From: Vibrio caribbeanicus ATCC BAA-2122
Lineage (GTDB): Bacteria > Pseudomonadota > Gammaproteobacteria > Enterobacterales > Vibrionaceae
Assembly: GCF_000165125.1 (NCBI RefSeq)
Contig: NZ_AEIU01000069.1
Span: forward strand, 1 to 64,000
Reading direction: 5' to 3'
DNA length: 64,000 nucleotides
The stretch's first letter is position 1. Each line of letters begins with the position of its first letter. Made by a program: the position numbers and the translations under genes. Of this stretch, positions 9,236 through 17,883 are shown piece by piece. The notes below the pieces were generated by a model. That model ran no database searches. It was not told where the DNA came from and saw only the letters and a program-made list of their open reading frames with translations.

Positions 9236-9856
9236 ATGAATACCGCTATGCTGGGAATATTTATTCCAACGTTCTTTCTCGTTTCTATTACACCGGGTAT
9301 GTGTATGACTCTGGCATTGACGCTTGGTATGAGTATTGGTTACAGAAAAACACTATGGATGATGTTGGGAGAACTTGCTGGTGTTGCTTTGGTTGCGATC
9401 ACTGCGGTCATTGGCATCGCAGCTGTAATGGTGCAATTTCCATGGTTGTTTCTTACATTAAAGTTTATTGGTGGGGTTTATCTTATTTATCTGGGCATTC
9501 AGATGTGGCGTTCGAAAGGAAAGCTTGCTCTTAATGCGGGCGATGAGACCTCTGGAGAGATTGAACGTAAGGAGCTAGTCCTACAGGGTTTCGTTACAGC
9601 GATTGCGAATCCTAAAGGATGGGCTTTTATGATTTCTTTGCTACCACCTTTTATTGATAATAGTCTCGACATTACTCCACAACTGATTATGCTGGTTGCC
9701 GTTATCCTACTGTTCGAATTTATTTGCATGTCTCTGTATGCGCTTGGTGGTAAAGGGCTAACCGCATTACTTAGTCGTGGAAAAAATGTGCGTATTTTAA
9801 ATCGTATTGCGGGAAGCCTTATGATGCTTGTTGGGGGATGGCTGTTTATTGGTTGA
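9236..9856 (+). CDS. LysE/RhtB-family amino acid exporter
   Basis: Inner-membrane exporter of 206 residues with six hydrophobic segments. The amino-terminal family signature (SITPGMCMTLALTLGMSIGYRKTLWMMLGE) and the AIANPKGWAFMISLLPPFID stretch before the last helices are clear. Members export amino acids or homoserine lactones; the substrate here cannot be inferred. I chose the ATG at 9236 because it places the signature at the usual distance. A TTG-started version from 9179 adds 19 residues. Neither has a good ribosome binding site. Confidence 0.88.
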   Translation: MNTAMLGIFIPTFFLVSITPGMCMTLALTLGMSIGYRKTLWMMLGELAGVALVAITAVIGIAAVMVQFPWLFLTLKFIGGVYLIYLGIQMWRSKGKLALNAGDETSGEIERKELVLQGFVTAIANPKGWAFMISLLPPFIDNSLDITPQLIMLVAVILLFEFICMSLYALGGKGLTALLSRGKNVRILNRIAGSLMMLVGGWLFIG

Positions 9857-9898
9857 TTTAAATGCCTTAACCTATCCTCTCGAGATTACTTAGGTATA

Positions 9899-10073
9899 TA
9901 TACCCAAGTGACTTCAAAATGCAGGATTCAGAGCGATACCACAGTGTTGAGTTCAAGGAAAATAACGCAGCGGATGAGCTCTTACCAAGTTATCTGACGA
10001 TGAAATCGTTGCCTTGCCTGTAAAGCAAGCCATTCTCACTTAACCTAGCATCTTGAGGTTACTTATAGGTATA
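9899..10073. repeat. Vibrio interspersed repeat, full-length copy
   Basis: Non-coding MITE-like element of about 175 bases. The left end reads TATACCCAAGTGACTTCAAA followed by ATGC. The right end is its imperfect inverse (GCATCTTGAGGTTACTTATA then GGTATA). The middle has an internal hairpin (CTTGCCTGTAAAGCAAG). A further right-end-like sequence (CTCGAGATTACTTAGGTATA) abuts it at 9879-9898, as if two copies met. Other copies lie at 20157, 36442, 42639 and 55872, with a minimal form at 24518. It has no coding capacity and no transposase nearby. Confidence 0.8.
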
Positions 10074-10107
10074 CTGGGCAAAATTATAGAATTAAAGGTA
10101 TGAGACA

Positions 10108-10563
10108 TTGAAAATTTGGGTTGATGCGGACGCTTGCCCAGTTGTTGTTCGTGATATTTTATTTCGAGCCTCTCAACGTACTGGTGTTGAAGTGACGCTG
10201 GTCGCTAATCAGTACATTCGCACACCGGCCTCGGTCAAGATAACTATGTTGCAAGTTCAGTCCGGTTTTGATGTTGCAGATAATGAGATTGTTAAACGCT
10301 GCTCAGAACATGATCTCGTCATTACCAGTGATATTCCTCTTGCCGACGAGGTGATAACCAAAGGTGGGCATGCCTTGAGCCCTCGTGGTGAACTTTATAC
10401 AAAAGAAAATATAAAGTCTCGACTCAATATTCGAGACTTTATGGATACGATGCGTAGTAGTGGTGTTCAAACGGGTGGGCCTCCTCCACTAAGCCAAGCT
10501 GATCGTCAGAATTTTGCCAATCACTTAGATAAGTGGCTCGTAAAGCGTCAACGTTCTTTGTAG
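10108..10563 (+). CDS. yaiI: YaiI/YqxD family (DUF188, UPF0178) protein
   Basis: DUF188 protein of 151 residues with a PIN-like fold; the function is uncharacterised. It has the family signature [19 protein letters not shown] at the start, [10 protein letters not shown] near residue 55, ITSDIPLA (about 73-80) and [17 protein letters not shown] near residue 115. The conserved Asp residues suggest metal binding. It uses a TTG start at 10108. This is supported by the family's amino terminus ([11 protein letters not shown] in E. coli) and by AAAGG upstream. An interspersed repeat ends about 35 bases before it. Confidence 0.92.
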   Translation: MKIWVDADACPVVVRDILFRASQRTGVEVTLVANQYIRTPASVKITMLQVQSGFDVADNEIVKRCSEHDLVITSDIPLADEVITKGGHALSPRGELYTKENIKSRLNIRDFMDTMRSSGVQTGGPPPLSQADRQNFANHLDKWLVKRQRSL

Positions 10564-10580
10564 TTTTGTAACCTTATTCT

Positions 10581-12473
10581 TCAGGGTTTGGGAACAATTC
10601 CGTACAGTAGCCAGTTTCTTGCATCAACGAGTGCTTTATGTCTGTGCTGGCGTATGAGTTGATCGATTCTTTCTTGCTCACGCTTAAGTTCTATATCGAC
10701 AAGGTATTGGTCTAGTGAACGGACATTATTTGGCTGGGCGAAGTTTAATACCTTCATGTTTTTGTAAAAATAATCAGGAGTATCATCATAGCCCTGTTCA
10801 AAAAGTTTATGATTCAGACATCTTTTCTGTTGAGCTTCGGTATAGGGGTAAAGGGGGCAGCCATATTCATCAGCTCGTGTTACTAAAAATTTAGCTTCAT
10901 TGAGCTTCTCAACAAAGTAGAACCGCTGGTTTTTTATCACACCTGCAAACCTTCCTTGAAAAGCTACTTCTGAAAGTTGTACTTTAGCAAGATTGAGTCC
11001 TGTTAAGCTATTAGAAATGTTGAGAACCAAATCATTGAGCCTAAAAGAAATAAGTGTTGATAAATTGAGCTTGATTTCTTCTCCGTTCCCGACACTTTTT
11101 GTAAAGAGTACCTGGCTCGTGGGTAAGTGTTCTAATTCGATTGTGTAATCATGGTTATCTTGCACTGAATAGGTAGTTGAGACCGTGATTGGAAAACGAA
11201 GTGGCTTGAATGAAGGTGTAAACACACATTTATCTTCGAGTAACATATTAAAGGGCGAGGGTAAAACCCAATCATCAGATTGACAGCCATGACGCTGTAT
11301 CTCTCCAAGAATAACAGTGGGTACTTTACTTAGCACCGAGCTGATAACTGTGCCAACTGCGAATGTTTTACCATAATTAAGAGTTTTAAAGTTGTCTGAA
11401 ATTAGACCTTTCATACTCACCGCTGATTCTGAAAGCTGACTAATTTCACCTTGTGTGGTCAGTAGCTTAATCGTTGAATTAAATAATCGGCGTAGGTTAG
11501 GAGTGATGGCTTTACGGTAAATATTTTTTGCAATGTCATCACCAACAGTTAATTGTTCTAATAAATCTAAGCTTTTAGCATTGAATTGATTTACCGTGAA
11601 TTCGTGTTCATTCTGATGAAAATAGATACGAAAGTTAAGTAGGAAACGAGCGATATCGTTATAAAAGGGTAAAGGGAAAGCAATTCTATGACTTTCTAGG
11701 CCATCGATTTCGATAACGTCGTGCATGATATAATCTATTGCAGATAATTCGCTATATTCTCTATTGTTGTGACGATTACTATAGTGCTCAACGATAAATG
11801 TCGTGGCACTTTGATCCTCGATTAAAACATTGCTGTGATTGTTGAGGATGTCCTTAAAGATATTGTCGAGCAAAGCTAACATAGATCGTCTTGCATCTCC
11901 TTGCGCCATTCTCTGTTCGACAAAAGCTGTAAAGAGGTCGATAAACGCCCGTGATAAACGATGACTTAAATCATAGAATTCGTTAAATTCAGGGATATTC
12001 CACTGCTTGTCATTAAGTAATAGCCTATCGACACCCTTGTAATCTATAGGGGTATGGCCGCTATTATAATCTAATACTTGTTTGAGCTTTTTCTGCTTTA
12101 GCAGCTCATACCTTACTTTTATAAAAGCAAGTGGTACTGTCACTGAGGTAAAAAGCTCAACATCACTACCTAACAGACGTTTTGATTCCGTGATGTAGAG
12201 AACGATGGCAGTTTGTAGGTGTGTTGAAGTAATTGGCTCTTGAGCAATCATTTCAATCGAACGCATTGTCCCTTCACAAGTTTGTATGCCCCTTATACAA
12301 GACGTTGCCAATTGAAGCTGGTACTGAATAAGCGTGTCTGACTCAGCGTCAGTTAGTCCATAATGAAACTGGCCAAGTGAACTATCTAAAATAAAGCTGC
12401 GAAGATTGTCAGGAAGTGAATTCGCACTCACTTTTAATGATATAAAAGCAATAATTAAAACAATTTTTTTCAT
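10581..12473 (-). CDS. large exported protein of unknown function (630 aa)
   Basis: No family recognised. A signal peptide (MKKIVLIIAFISLKVSANS) predicts export. The first half is helical with many Leu and Ile, and includes the Cys pair CIRGIQTC near residue 60. A glycine-containing hydrophobic stretch (FAVGTVISSVLSKVPTVILG, about 375-395) could contact membrane. After it comes a beta-rich region of about 130 residues, then a basic helical tail. It is the last gene of a minus-strand set with the two small secreted paralogues and has no visible ribosome binding site. The divergent metallopeptidase operon suggests shared function, possibly as a toxin component. That is inference from context only. 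Confidence 0.75.
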   Translation of the reverse strand: MKKIVLIIAFISLKVSANSLPDNLRSFILDSSLGQFHYGLTDAESDTLIQYQLQLATSCIRGIQTCEGTMRSIEMIAQEPITSTHLQTAIVLYITESKRLLGSDVELFTSVTVPLAFIKVRYELLKQKKLKQVLDYNSGHTPIDYKGVDRLLLNDKQWNIPEFNEFYDLSHRLSRAFIDLFTAFVEQRMAQGDARRSMLALLDNIFKDILNNHSNVLIEDQSATTFIVEHYSNRHNNREYSELSAIDYIMHDVIEIDGLESHRIAFPLPFYNDIARFLLNFRIYFHQNEHEFTVNQFNAKSLDLLEQLTVGDDIAKNIYRKAITPNLRRLFNSTIKLLTTQGEISQLSESAVSMKGLISDNFKTLNYGKTFAVGTVISSVLSKVPTVILGEIQRHGCQSDDWVLPSPFNMLLEDKCVFTPSFKPLRFPITVSTTYSVQDNHDYTIELEHLPTSQVLFTKSVGNGEEIKLNLSTLISFRLNDLVLNISNSLTGLNLAKVQLSEVAFQGRFAGVIKNQRFYFVEKLNEAKFLVTRADEYGCPLYPYTEAQQKRCLNHKLFEQGYDDTPDYFYKNMKVLNFAQPNNVRSLDQYLVDIELKREQERIDQLIRQHRHKALVDARNWLLYGIVPKP

Positions 12474-12499
12474 ATTTTGAATTTATATTTAATATTTAG

Positions 12500-12526
12500 A
12501 AGGTTAGCAATTAAATTGCTAACCTT
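12500..12526 (-). terminator. intercistronic hairpin
   Basis: An almost perfect 11-13 bp inverted repeat (AAGGTTAGCAA / TTGCTAACCTT) with a very short loop lies between the 132-aa gene and the 630-aa gene. It is followed on the minus strand by only a modest T-rich stretch. It may attenuate transcription into the distal gene. Confidence 0.6.
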
Positions 12527-12530
12527 GCTA

Positions 12531-12929
12531 TTAAACTCGGGTTAGAGTTAGAGCCCTAAGAGTACCTTTTTCAAAAAGAGTCTTGTAACCATTCATCGTA
12601 TTATAGTGGCCATCCTCTTTAAGAACGGTAAAAACAGACCAAGCAGAATTAGAATGATCTCCGGGTTGAGCGTGATATCCATTAATACATGCAACACTAA
12701 TATTTCTCCAATTTGCCTCTGTTATAAGAAATGTCGTATATAATGCTTGTGTATTTACAGACGATTCAAAGTTCATCCAACTACCTTCCAATTGGATATA
12801 TTCATTATTTTCATCAGTGTACCAGTACCAATCACTACCATCGTCCTTTCCACAATAGATAAATGTATTAGAAGCTGAGCACACGTTACTAAACGCTAAA
12901 AGCATTAAAGAGAATAATAAGTTTTTCAT
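12531..12929 (-). CDS. small secreted protein, paralogue of its neighbour (132 aa)
   Basis: Exported protein of 132 residues with a signal peptide (LLFSLMLLAFSNVCSAS). The mature start YCGKDDGSDWYWYTDENNEY is shared almost word for word with the adjacent upstream gene (YCGKEDASDWYWYEDDSGNY). Both also share a central C-x-x-GY...QPG stretch and a W-S-x-F segment, so they are diverged tandem duplicates. Each mature form has two conserved Cys that could form a disulfide. AAGGA precedes the ATG. No family is recognised. Pairs of small secreted subunits can be binding components of toxins, but no lectin motif is evident. Confidence 0.75.
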   Translation of the reverse strand: MKNLLFSLMLLAFSNVCSASNTFIYCGKDDGSDWYWYTDENNEYIQLEGSWMNFESSVNTQALYTTFLITEANWRNISVACINGYHAQPGDHSNSAWSVFTVLKEDGHYNTMNGYKTLFEKGTLRALTLTRV

Positions 12930-12939
12930 GATATCTTCC

Positions 12940-13350
12940 TTAATAAACCCGAATGTCTCTTAACCTAACCATGTTCTCAGATATGTAGACATTTTCGTAT
13001 CCAGGAAGAAGAATTCGTGTACCATCTGGATTATTGACGAGAAATCTAGACCAGTCTGATGTTACCCATCGTCCTGGTTGAGGAATATAGCCTTCTCGAC
13101 AACGAATATTGAGGTTGATGAGTGTTGATAGTTCGACCTGAAAAGGGGTGCGAAGTAAATTCTGATCACTACTTTCATCGGTTACTGGTAAAAGTAACCA
13201 GAACCCCGGAACTTCGACATAATTACCACTATCATCTTCGTACCAGTACCAATCAGATGCATCCTCTTTACCGCAGTATATATAAGTAACTTGAGAGAAA
13301 CCAAGAGTAGAAATAGAACATAGTATTGTAAGTAATAATATTATAAACAT
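12940..13350 (-). CDS. small secreted protein, paralogue of its neighbour (136 aa)
   Basis: First gene of the minus-strand set, 136 residues, with a signal peptide (MFIILLLTILCSISTLGFSQ). It pairs with the 132-aa protein ten bases downstream through the DWYWY block and the C-x-x-GY-x-PQPG block (IRCREGYIPQPGRW). The ends diverge, with a Leu/Arg-rich carboxy terminus (MVRLRDIRV). AAGG lies six bases before the ATG. The role is unknown; the tight spacing suggests co-expression of the two forms. Confidence 0.75.
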   Translation of the reverse strand: MFIILLLTILCSISTLGFSQVTYIYCGKEDASDWYWYEDDSGNYVEVPGFWLLLPVTDESSDQNLLRTPFQVELSTLINLNIRCREGYIPQPGRWVTSDWSRFLVNNPDGTRILLPGYENVYISENMVRLRDIRVY

Positions 13351-13746
13351 AAAAAACCTTATGAATTAATTTTTAATAAACCACCTAATAACTCGCCTAG
13401 AAAATTGCTATTAATAATTTTTGGTTTTATTGTTATTATATTATTTTATGAAGATTATATATAAATCTTATCTGTATTTTTATCGGGTTAAATCTTACCT
13501 TTTATTTTATTATTTTTATTTTATTGGTCTATTTATTTGTTCTCTGTCACTAAAAAAAATAAAATCTATAAAACAGTATTATTATGTTTTTCTATGTGAT
13601 AGAAGATTGAATATAATCAGAATCTCATTTTATTGAAATTTGTATTAAGTGGATTATCGATTTATAAATCATCTTTGCTTTGAAATTAAGAATGTAAATT
13701 TCAATTGTAAATTATACAAACAATAACTATTTTATTAAGATTTGTA
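13351..13746. other. very AT-rich divergent control region
   Basis: Spacer between the two arms of the putative toxin locus, made largely of A and T runs and so a likely H-NS-type silencing target and double promoter. A 71-codon frame at 13421-13636 is composed almost wholly of Tyr, Phe, Leu, Ile, Lys and Ser, as expected of AT-rich noise, and I do not call it. Confidence 0.6.
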
Positions 13747-15339
13747 ATGAAAAAAATATTTTTTAGTATTATTCTTTGGTTTTCTTTTCTACCAATACCA
13801 TTGGCTTCCATATACTACGGTCCCCCAGATGGTAAAAATATCATTGATATTGGTAGTCCAGAAGGTTACCTATTTAAAGTCGAAAAAGGGGTTTTTGTTC
13901 AAACACATTCAGAAGATTATATTCTTGGTATTGCACGTCTAATTGAACAGTTGAAACGAACTCGTACTGGTAAAGCGATCATAGGCCAAGTATCTTCTTA
14001 TCAACCAATCTCTTTACCCACTAAACCCCGAGCATTGGCATTTTCGGATACGCGAAGTTCCCTACAAGCAATAGAAAATATTCATGTTGTTATCAGACCA
14101 CCATCGGGAGGAAAGCGGTTTGTTACCGAGCCACTTATATCCCATTTTGATTTTGCGCCGCACCAATCCAACGGTTTGGGTGTACCAAGCGTTATATATT
14201 TTGATATCGAAAATACAGTATTGATTCCCGGAAGTTCAAGAGCAATTGAGCCAGCAGTTGCGTTGGGACATGAGCTTATCCATGCCAGAGACTACTTGAG
14301 TGGTGGATTGCCTGTCGGAAGTCAGAGGATACGTCATCGCGCACCTCAGCAAGGGGTGAATCATATTGGCGAGGAATTTGAACAAGGAGATATGGTTGAA
14401 TTCAATTTGATGTTGCGTGAGTTTGAAGCGACAGGGCTGTCTTATCAAAAAAGTGTCACCAAGCCCAAAGAACTAACGGCTACTCGGCGTCAATCGATTG
14501 AACGTCGAGAAAGCCTGTTACAAATCTGGGATGAGGCAAGAATAAATAAAACGGTGTCAAAAGCTGATTACAAACGTGTGCGCACAAATATTGCGCTTTT
14601 AAAATCAGAAAAAGCGGTATCTGAATATCACCTATCCCTTGAATTAGAGGCTGATACGCGAGATATGTATTGGCCAGGTAATATGATTAGCTATGCCTCC
14701 GTTCCTGCCGAAATGCCATCATCTGATATCGGTAGCGCTTTCAGTAGTACATCTGGTGTCTTGAGCAATGTAAAGATAAATACACGGGTACTTGGAGAAC
14801 ATTTGAGTCAATATCCAAATTCTGTAATGTTGATCAGCAGCAGTCTTATCGAACAACAAAATGGTTTTCCACGCCTTAACAAGACATTAAAAACAGCCAT
14901 AGAAGTAGCGGTAAAACTCGATCGGCCAATTGTTTTTTTACAGGGTGATCATTTTTCGACTCTATCCAGGTCAGAGCAAACAATGACCATTGCGATGTTG
15001 GAGAAATCGATTTCGAGTTTGGGAGGTAATCAAAAGATTTTAACTATGGTGAGTCACGAACAAGGAGAACTTGGCGGTACTGGACGGTATTTGGTAAGTA
15101 ATTCTAGCCAAATTTCAATACTTTCAGCACGGGATGAAATGGTCACATTAGAGATTTCAGAGTCTCTCGCCAATAGTTCTCAGAAGCTATTGGTGAGTCG
15201 GTTAGGTGGCATTTCTTTTAAGCCAAACGTGTTGCCTTTTCAACAGAGATTACGATGGTCTAGTCTTTCGGAAAATGACAATGTTACTTTGATTTCAAAT
15301 TCAGAATTACCAAAATCTAAAAAGTGCTGGAGTATGTAG
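13747..15339 (+). CDS. secreted HELIH zinc metallopeptidase, M91/NleD-like
   Basis: Exported protein of 530 residues with a signal peptide ending near LPIPLAS. A zinc-protease motif ALGHELIHARDYLSGG places His175-Glu176-x-x-His179 at the active site. It is followed about 40 residues later by NLMLREFEATGLSY (220 on). This H-E-L-I-H-A plus N-x-x-L-R-E arrangement recalls M91 effector proteases (NleD/HopH1), which are normally delivered by secretion systems and not by a signal peptide. The carboxy-terminal 200 residues are unrecognised. The gene ends two bases before its partner, implying coupling. Proteolytic activity and a toxin role are inferred; the family match is by motif only. Confidence 0.7.
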   Translation: MKKIFFSIILWFSFLPIPLASIYYGPPDGKNIIDIGSPEGYLFKVEKGVFVQTHSEDYILGIARLIEQLKRTRTGKAIIGQVSSYQPISLPTKPRALAFSDTRSSLQAIENIHVVIRPPSGGKRFVTEPLISHFDFAPHQSNGLGVPSVIYFDIENTVLIPGSSRAIEPAVALGHELIHARDYLSGGLPVGSQRIRHRAPQQGVNHIGEEFEQGDMVEFNLMLREFEATGLSYQKSVTKPKELTATRRQSIERRESLLQIWDEARINKTVSKADYKRVRTNIALLKSEKAVSEYHLSLELEADTRDMYWPGNMISYASVPAEMPSSDIGSAFSSTSGVLSNVKINTRVLGEHLSQYPNSVMLISSSLIEQQNGFPRLNKTLKTAIEVAVKLDRPIVFLQGDHFSTLSRSEQTMTIAMLEKSISSLGGNQKILTMVSHEQGELGGTGRYLVSNSSQISILSARDEMVTLEISESLANSSQKLLVSRLGGISFKPNVLPFQQRLRWSSLSENDNVTLISNSELPKSKKCWSM

Positions 15340-15341
15340 TT

Positions 15342-17450
15342 ATGGCGAAATATTTTTTGGCAGGAATTTTAGTCATTCTCACTTTTCAAGTCTCGGCAAC
15401 AGAGCTTTGTAACTTGGGAGAACTAGAGCTCGAAGAAGAACAGGAGTGGTTGGCTAGACTTGACTCTGAATTTATCAATGAAATTAATGATATAAAAGAA
15501 GTAGAATCATTAAATAAAATCCCGAGTTTGGTTTTCTCGGTCAATGACAGAATTGGGAACTCCGTGCAGTGGTCTAAGCTTATGCATGCGTTAAAAAACA
15601 AACCGGGCCATGTGCTTAGCGGTCAAAGGCAAAGCCAATTTCGACAGATATTAGAGCGTAGTACCATTAAGCAAGTGTTAAGTGCCAGTGCAATGGCTGC
15701 ATCAACGGTCGTTGATATCGCTTTAATTGTACCATGGTTTGAGCAAGTGACTAGAGTGATGTGGGATGACTCAGCAAGTTCATTACATCGATTGAGCGTT
15801 GTTTTTCAGCCTATTCCTTTTATTGGTTTTGCACTGAGCTATTATGATTACCTATCTATGCTTGAAACGCCCGAAACGCGTTTAAGAAGCTTTATTCAAA
15901 GCGGCCATTACAGCTATCGTCAAGATACTATTGCACAGCAAATTAATTTGGCCTCAGCAGAGGATATTACTCATCAATACCATCGTTTGAAAGTACACAC
16001 GAATGAACTGGTAAAGCGGTTGGTCTCCGTGCATTTGTTACATTATGACGCAACGTTTAGTGCAAAAGTATTAGAGGTTCAAGGGCTGCTGAGTAAATCA
16101 TTTGCGACGTTAGATGCAGATTACACCAGTCTAATGCTGAAGAGATATAATCAAGCACCGCAGGTGAACTATCCTTTTGGTGATGAGATGTGTAGCGAAG
16201 AAAAGCGCCAAGCCAAACTTGAGATCGATCGGCAAGGTACTGTAAGCCGCAACACACGTAATTTACTGAGATCCTGCAGTTATCATCGTTTAGTAGGCAA
16301 TATCGATAAACTGTATGGTATCGGTAGGTATGCCCATATCGAAAAGGTACGAAACGAATCTTATGCTCGAAAAAGAGTCATTGTTGATGGGGCATTGGAT
16401 CACATAAGGTCGTGGCGAGATACCTTACTGAATCAGCAAAAAAAAGCGATCGAGCAAGCGGTGGCGGTAGTGATTAATAATGGCGAAATTATCAACTATC
16501 ATGAAATGCTAATTCAGAAAGCCCGTAAAATTGCGATCAACAATTTTGCGATGGTTGCGGTTGGGCGACCTGCCACACAAGAGGAGCTGGCATCAGGTCG
16601 ATTTTTAGTCGGGCAGGGAGAGCTCGTTTGTGGTATTTACAGCTGCCGTCGTTATCAAGGACGTGAAGTATTGTTTGAAGAAGCGGCTGACCCATTGCTG
16701 AGCCAGCTTAAGACTCCGTTGATTGACATTGATGTCAGTCAATATATTGATGTTCATCTTTCTAAAGGCTGGACGAACTCTGAGCTTGATGCGCCCTATA
16801 TTAATCTTTGGGAGCAATGGAAACATAAACAAAACCAGAGTTTCTCTTCATTACCGTACCGAGGTAATCCGTCAATGGAAGTGATACAAAGAGATATGCC
16901 TGCTCTCGTAGAAGTTTTAGAGAAAATTCCAGTGGAACTTAATGGGGAAAATGCAAAGCCGTTACTTTATCAATTAATCAATCACGAACTCTTTCGAGAA
17001 GGTGCTCAATACGCTTGGTCAATTATGGGCGACTTTGTCTTTCGTTTTCAATATGAACAACGCCAGCATCAATCGATAAACTTTTTACCTAAAAGATGGC
17101 AGCGGGAAGCCTGGCCCTCTCAGCCTTCTAGCGTACTTTTTAACGCGTTTTTAGATAAATCAATGCTGTATTACTCAAGCTTACAATGGAGAGAAGCGCT
17201 CCCTCATATAGATAGCAAAATAACAACAGACTGGTTTCTATATCAAGGAGAGGGTCAAAAATATTATCTGACTGAGCCAGTGGATGAAGATGTCTATTTG
17301 AGTGACTCATTTTGGTCAGAAAGAAGTCAGCAATTGGGTTATGTTTTATCGTTACCTCAGGTTCGTTGGAGACCATTTGAATACCTTATATTATTGGACA
17401 TATGGTCTCAAGTTATTGAAATTGAATCAATTGCAAACTTAAAGGTATGA
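15342..17450 (+). CDS. large exported partner protein (702 aa), unknown
   Basis: Unrecognised family. The amino terminus is a signal peptide (MAKYFLAGILVILTFQVSAT), followed by an acidic helical region and then a hydrophobic segment (about 110-175, including VVDIALIVPWFEQVTRVMW and PIPFIGFALSYYDYL). That segment resembles membrane-insertion segments of toxin translocation domains. The rest is mainly helical and rich in Gln, Arg and Tyr, with Cys residues at CSEEK, LRSCSY and CGIYSC. GGAG before the ATG overlaps the end of the metallopeptidase gene, so the two are translated together. I infer a delivery or companion role for the protease, without homology evidence. Confidence 0.75.
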   Translation: MAKYFLAGILVILTFQVSATELCNLGELELEEEQEWLARLDSEFINEINDIKEVESLNKIPSLVFSVNDRIGNSVQWSKLMHALKNKPGHVLSGQRQSQFRQILERSTIKQVLSASAMAASTVVDIALIVPWFEQVTRVMWDDSASSLHRLSVVFQPIPFIGFALSYYDYLSMLETPETRLRSFIQSGHYSYRQDTIAQQINLASAEDITHQYHRLKVHTNELVKRLVSVHLLHYDATFSAKVLEVQGLLSKSFATLDADYTSLMLKRYNQAPQVNYPFGDEMCSEEKRQAKLEIDRQGTVSRNTRNLLRSCSYHRLVGNIDKLYGIGRYAHIEKVRNESYARKRVIVDGALDHIRSWRDTLLNQQKKAIEQAVAVVINNGEIINYHEMLIQKARKIAINNFAMVAVGRPATQEELASGRFLVGQGELVCGIYSCRRYQGREVLFEEAADPLLSQLKTPLIDIDVSQYIDVHLSKGWTNSELDAPYINLWEQWKHKQNQSFSSLPYRGNPSMEVIQRDMPALVEVLEKIPVELNGENAKPLLYQLINHELFREGAQYAWSIMGDFVFRFQYEQRQHQSINFLPKRWQREAWPSQPSSVLFNAFLDKSMLYYSSLQWREALPHIDSKITTDWFLYQGEGQKYYLTEPVDEDVYLSDSFWSERSQQLGYVLSLPQVRWRPFEYLILLDIWSQVIEIESIANLKV

Positions 17451-17883
17451 GACCTTAATATAAACTAGGCTATTAGGCTTTAGAATATAAAAACTCTAGA
17501 GCCTTTTTATTAAAGCTCCTCATTAAAAGTAGTAGGATATTTGTAACATAATCTGGATCATATTTTTTGAAATTAATATTTTAATAATATTAATTTATTT
17601 TTAATTAAATATTATAATCGGAATTTATAATATCTAGGGTAAATCTCTAGTTATTTTCCTATAAAAAATGTGGTTACTGTCAATTAAAGTATTTATTTAA
17701 TTTATTACAATTTGATCTCTTTCCAGATATTTTAATGCCTCCAATATTTATCTTTCAAAATATTATTAAGTAATTCACAAAATTATCACTGAATTAGTTT
17801 GAATGTGAATTTTTGTGTATTCATCATCGAGGTGTAAAGCATATGCTCTAGTTTCTAGTTACCCAAGCGAAAGGAATTCTCTT
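17451..17883. other. AT-rich intergenic region before the sphingomyelinase
   Basis: After the terminator the sequence is very AT-rich up to the sphingomyelinase start. It presumably holds that gene's promoter. No gene or repeat is evident. Confidence 0.5.
17475..17508 (+). terminator. rho-independent terminator
   Basis: AGGCTTTAGA pairs with TCTAGAGCCT (one mismatch) across a 10-base A-rich loop and is followed by TTTTT. It closes the metallopeptidase operon. Confidence 0.75.

Noticed and set aside
9903-10068. The inverted-end repeats as known ERIC elements
   Set aside because: The ends and centre do not match the ERIC consensus that I remember.
12531-13350. Small paralogues as PltB/SubB-type toxin B subunits
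   Set aside because: Size and secretion fit, but no convincing shared motif could be seen by eye.
13421-13636. 71-codon plus-strand frame in the AT-rich spacer of the putative toxin locus
   Set aside because: It is made almost only of Tyr, Phe, Leu, Ile, Lys and Ser, as expected from AT-rich DNA, and has no ribosome binding site.
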